Made by a program: the position numbers and the translations under genes. 5,723 bases of DNA, taken from Acidobacteriota bacterium. Its GTDB lineage: Bacteria; Acidobacteriota; Terriglobia; Acidoferrales; UBA7541. The stretch covers positions 1-5,723 of the forward strand of contig JAFAZL010000813.1 of NCBI GenBank assembly GCA_019239815.1, in the 5' to 3' direction. Shown in pieces: positions 5,723-5,723 of this stretch. The notes under the pieces are model-generated. The model saw only the letters and a program-made list of their open reading frames with translations. It searched no databases and was not told the DNA's origin. Within the stretch, counting starts at the first letter, position 1. Each line of letters starts with the position of its first letter.

Positions 5723-5723
5723 A

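Noticed and set aside
1..5723. CRISPR array, tRNA, rRNA, transposase or phage genes
   Set aside because: No regular spaced repeats, cloverleaf sequences, or mobile-element protein motifs were seen on either strand.

Overview
The window reads as a piece of ordinary bacterial chromosome with five protein-coding genes, two of them cut by the window edges, and intergenic DNA that is more structured than the genes. The style (moderately GC-rich coding DNA, purine-rich CGCGGAG-type intergenic repeats, hairpin-bearing spacers, and a small exported cupin of a kind I associate with soil acidobacteria) suggests an Acidobacteriota genome. That is inference from style; no rRNA or marker gene is present to confirm it.

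Layout, left to right. (1) 2-751, plus strand: the 3' part of a class I SAM-dependent methyltransferase. (2) 752-1008: a spacer between convergent genes, holding a CGCGGAG-type repeat, a textbook intrinsic terminator and one copy of a repeated tail sequence. (3) 1009-2190, minus strand: a saccharopine dehydrogenase-like NAD(P)-binding oxidoreductase. (4) 2191-2404: a spacer with nothing convincing. (5) 2405-2860, minus: an exported cupin-domain protein. (6) 2954-3688, minus: a polytopic membrane protein of unknown function. (7) 3846-4715, plus: an AraC-family regulator divergent from the membrane protein across 157 bp. (8) 4716-4912: a second convergent-gene spacer, with a long bulged hairpin followed by a second, partly deleted copy of the tail seen in (2). 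(9) 4913-5722, minus: a luciferase-like (LLM class) flavin or F420-dependent oxidoreductase whose N-terminus lies beyond the window.

The membrane protein and cupin probably form a two-gene unit on the minus strand, with the divergent AraC regulator as the obvious candidate controller. The methyltransferase, dehydrogenase and LLM oxidoreductase look like separate neighbours with no visible shared pathway. The middle cassette (about 2.3-4.8 kb) is lower in GC than the left-hand genes, which may mean a separate origin.

I see no defence system, phage, transposase, CRISPR array, tRNA or rRNA. The most interesting signal is the pair of hairpin-plus-tail intergenic elements, both placed just downstream of a plus-strand gene in a convergent gap and in the same orientation.
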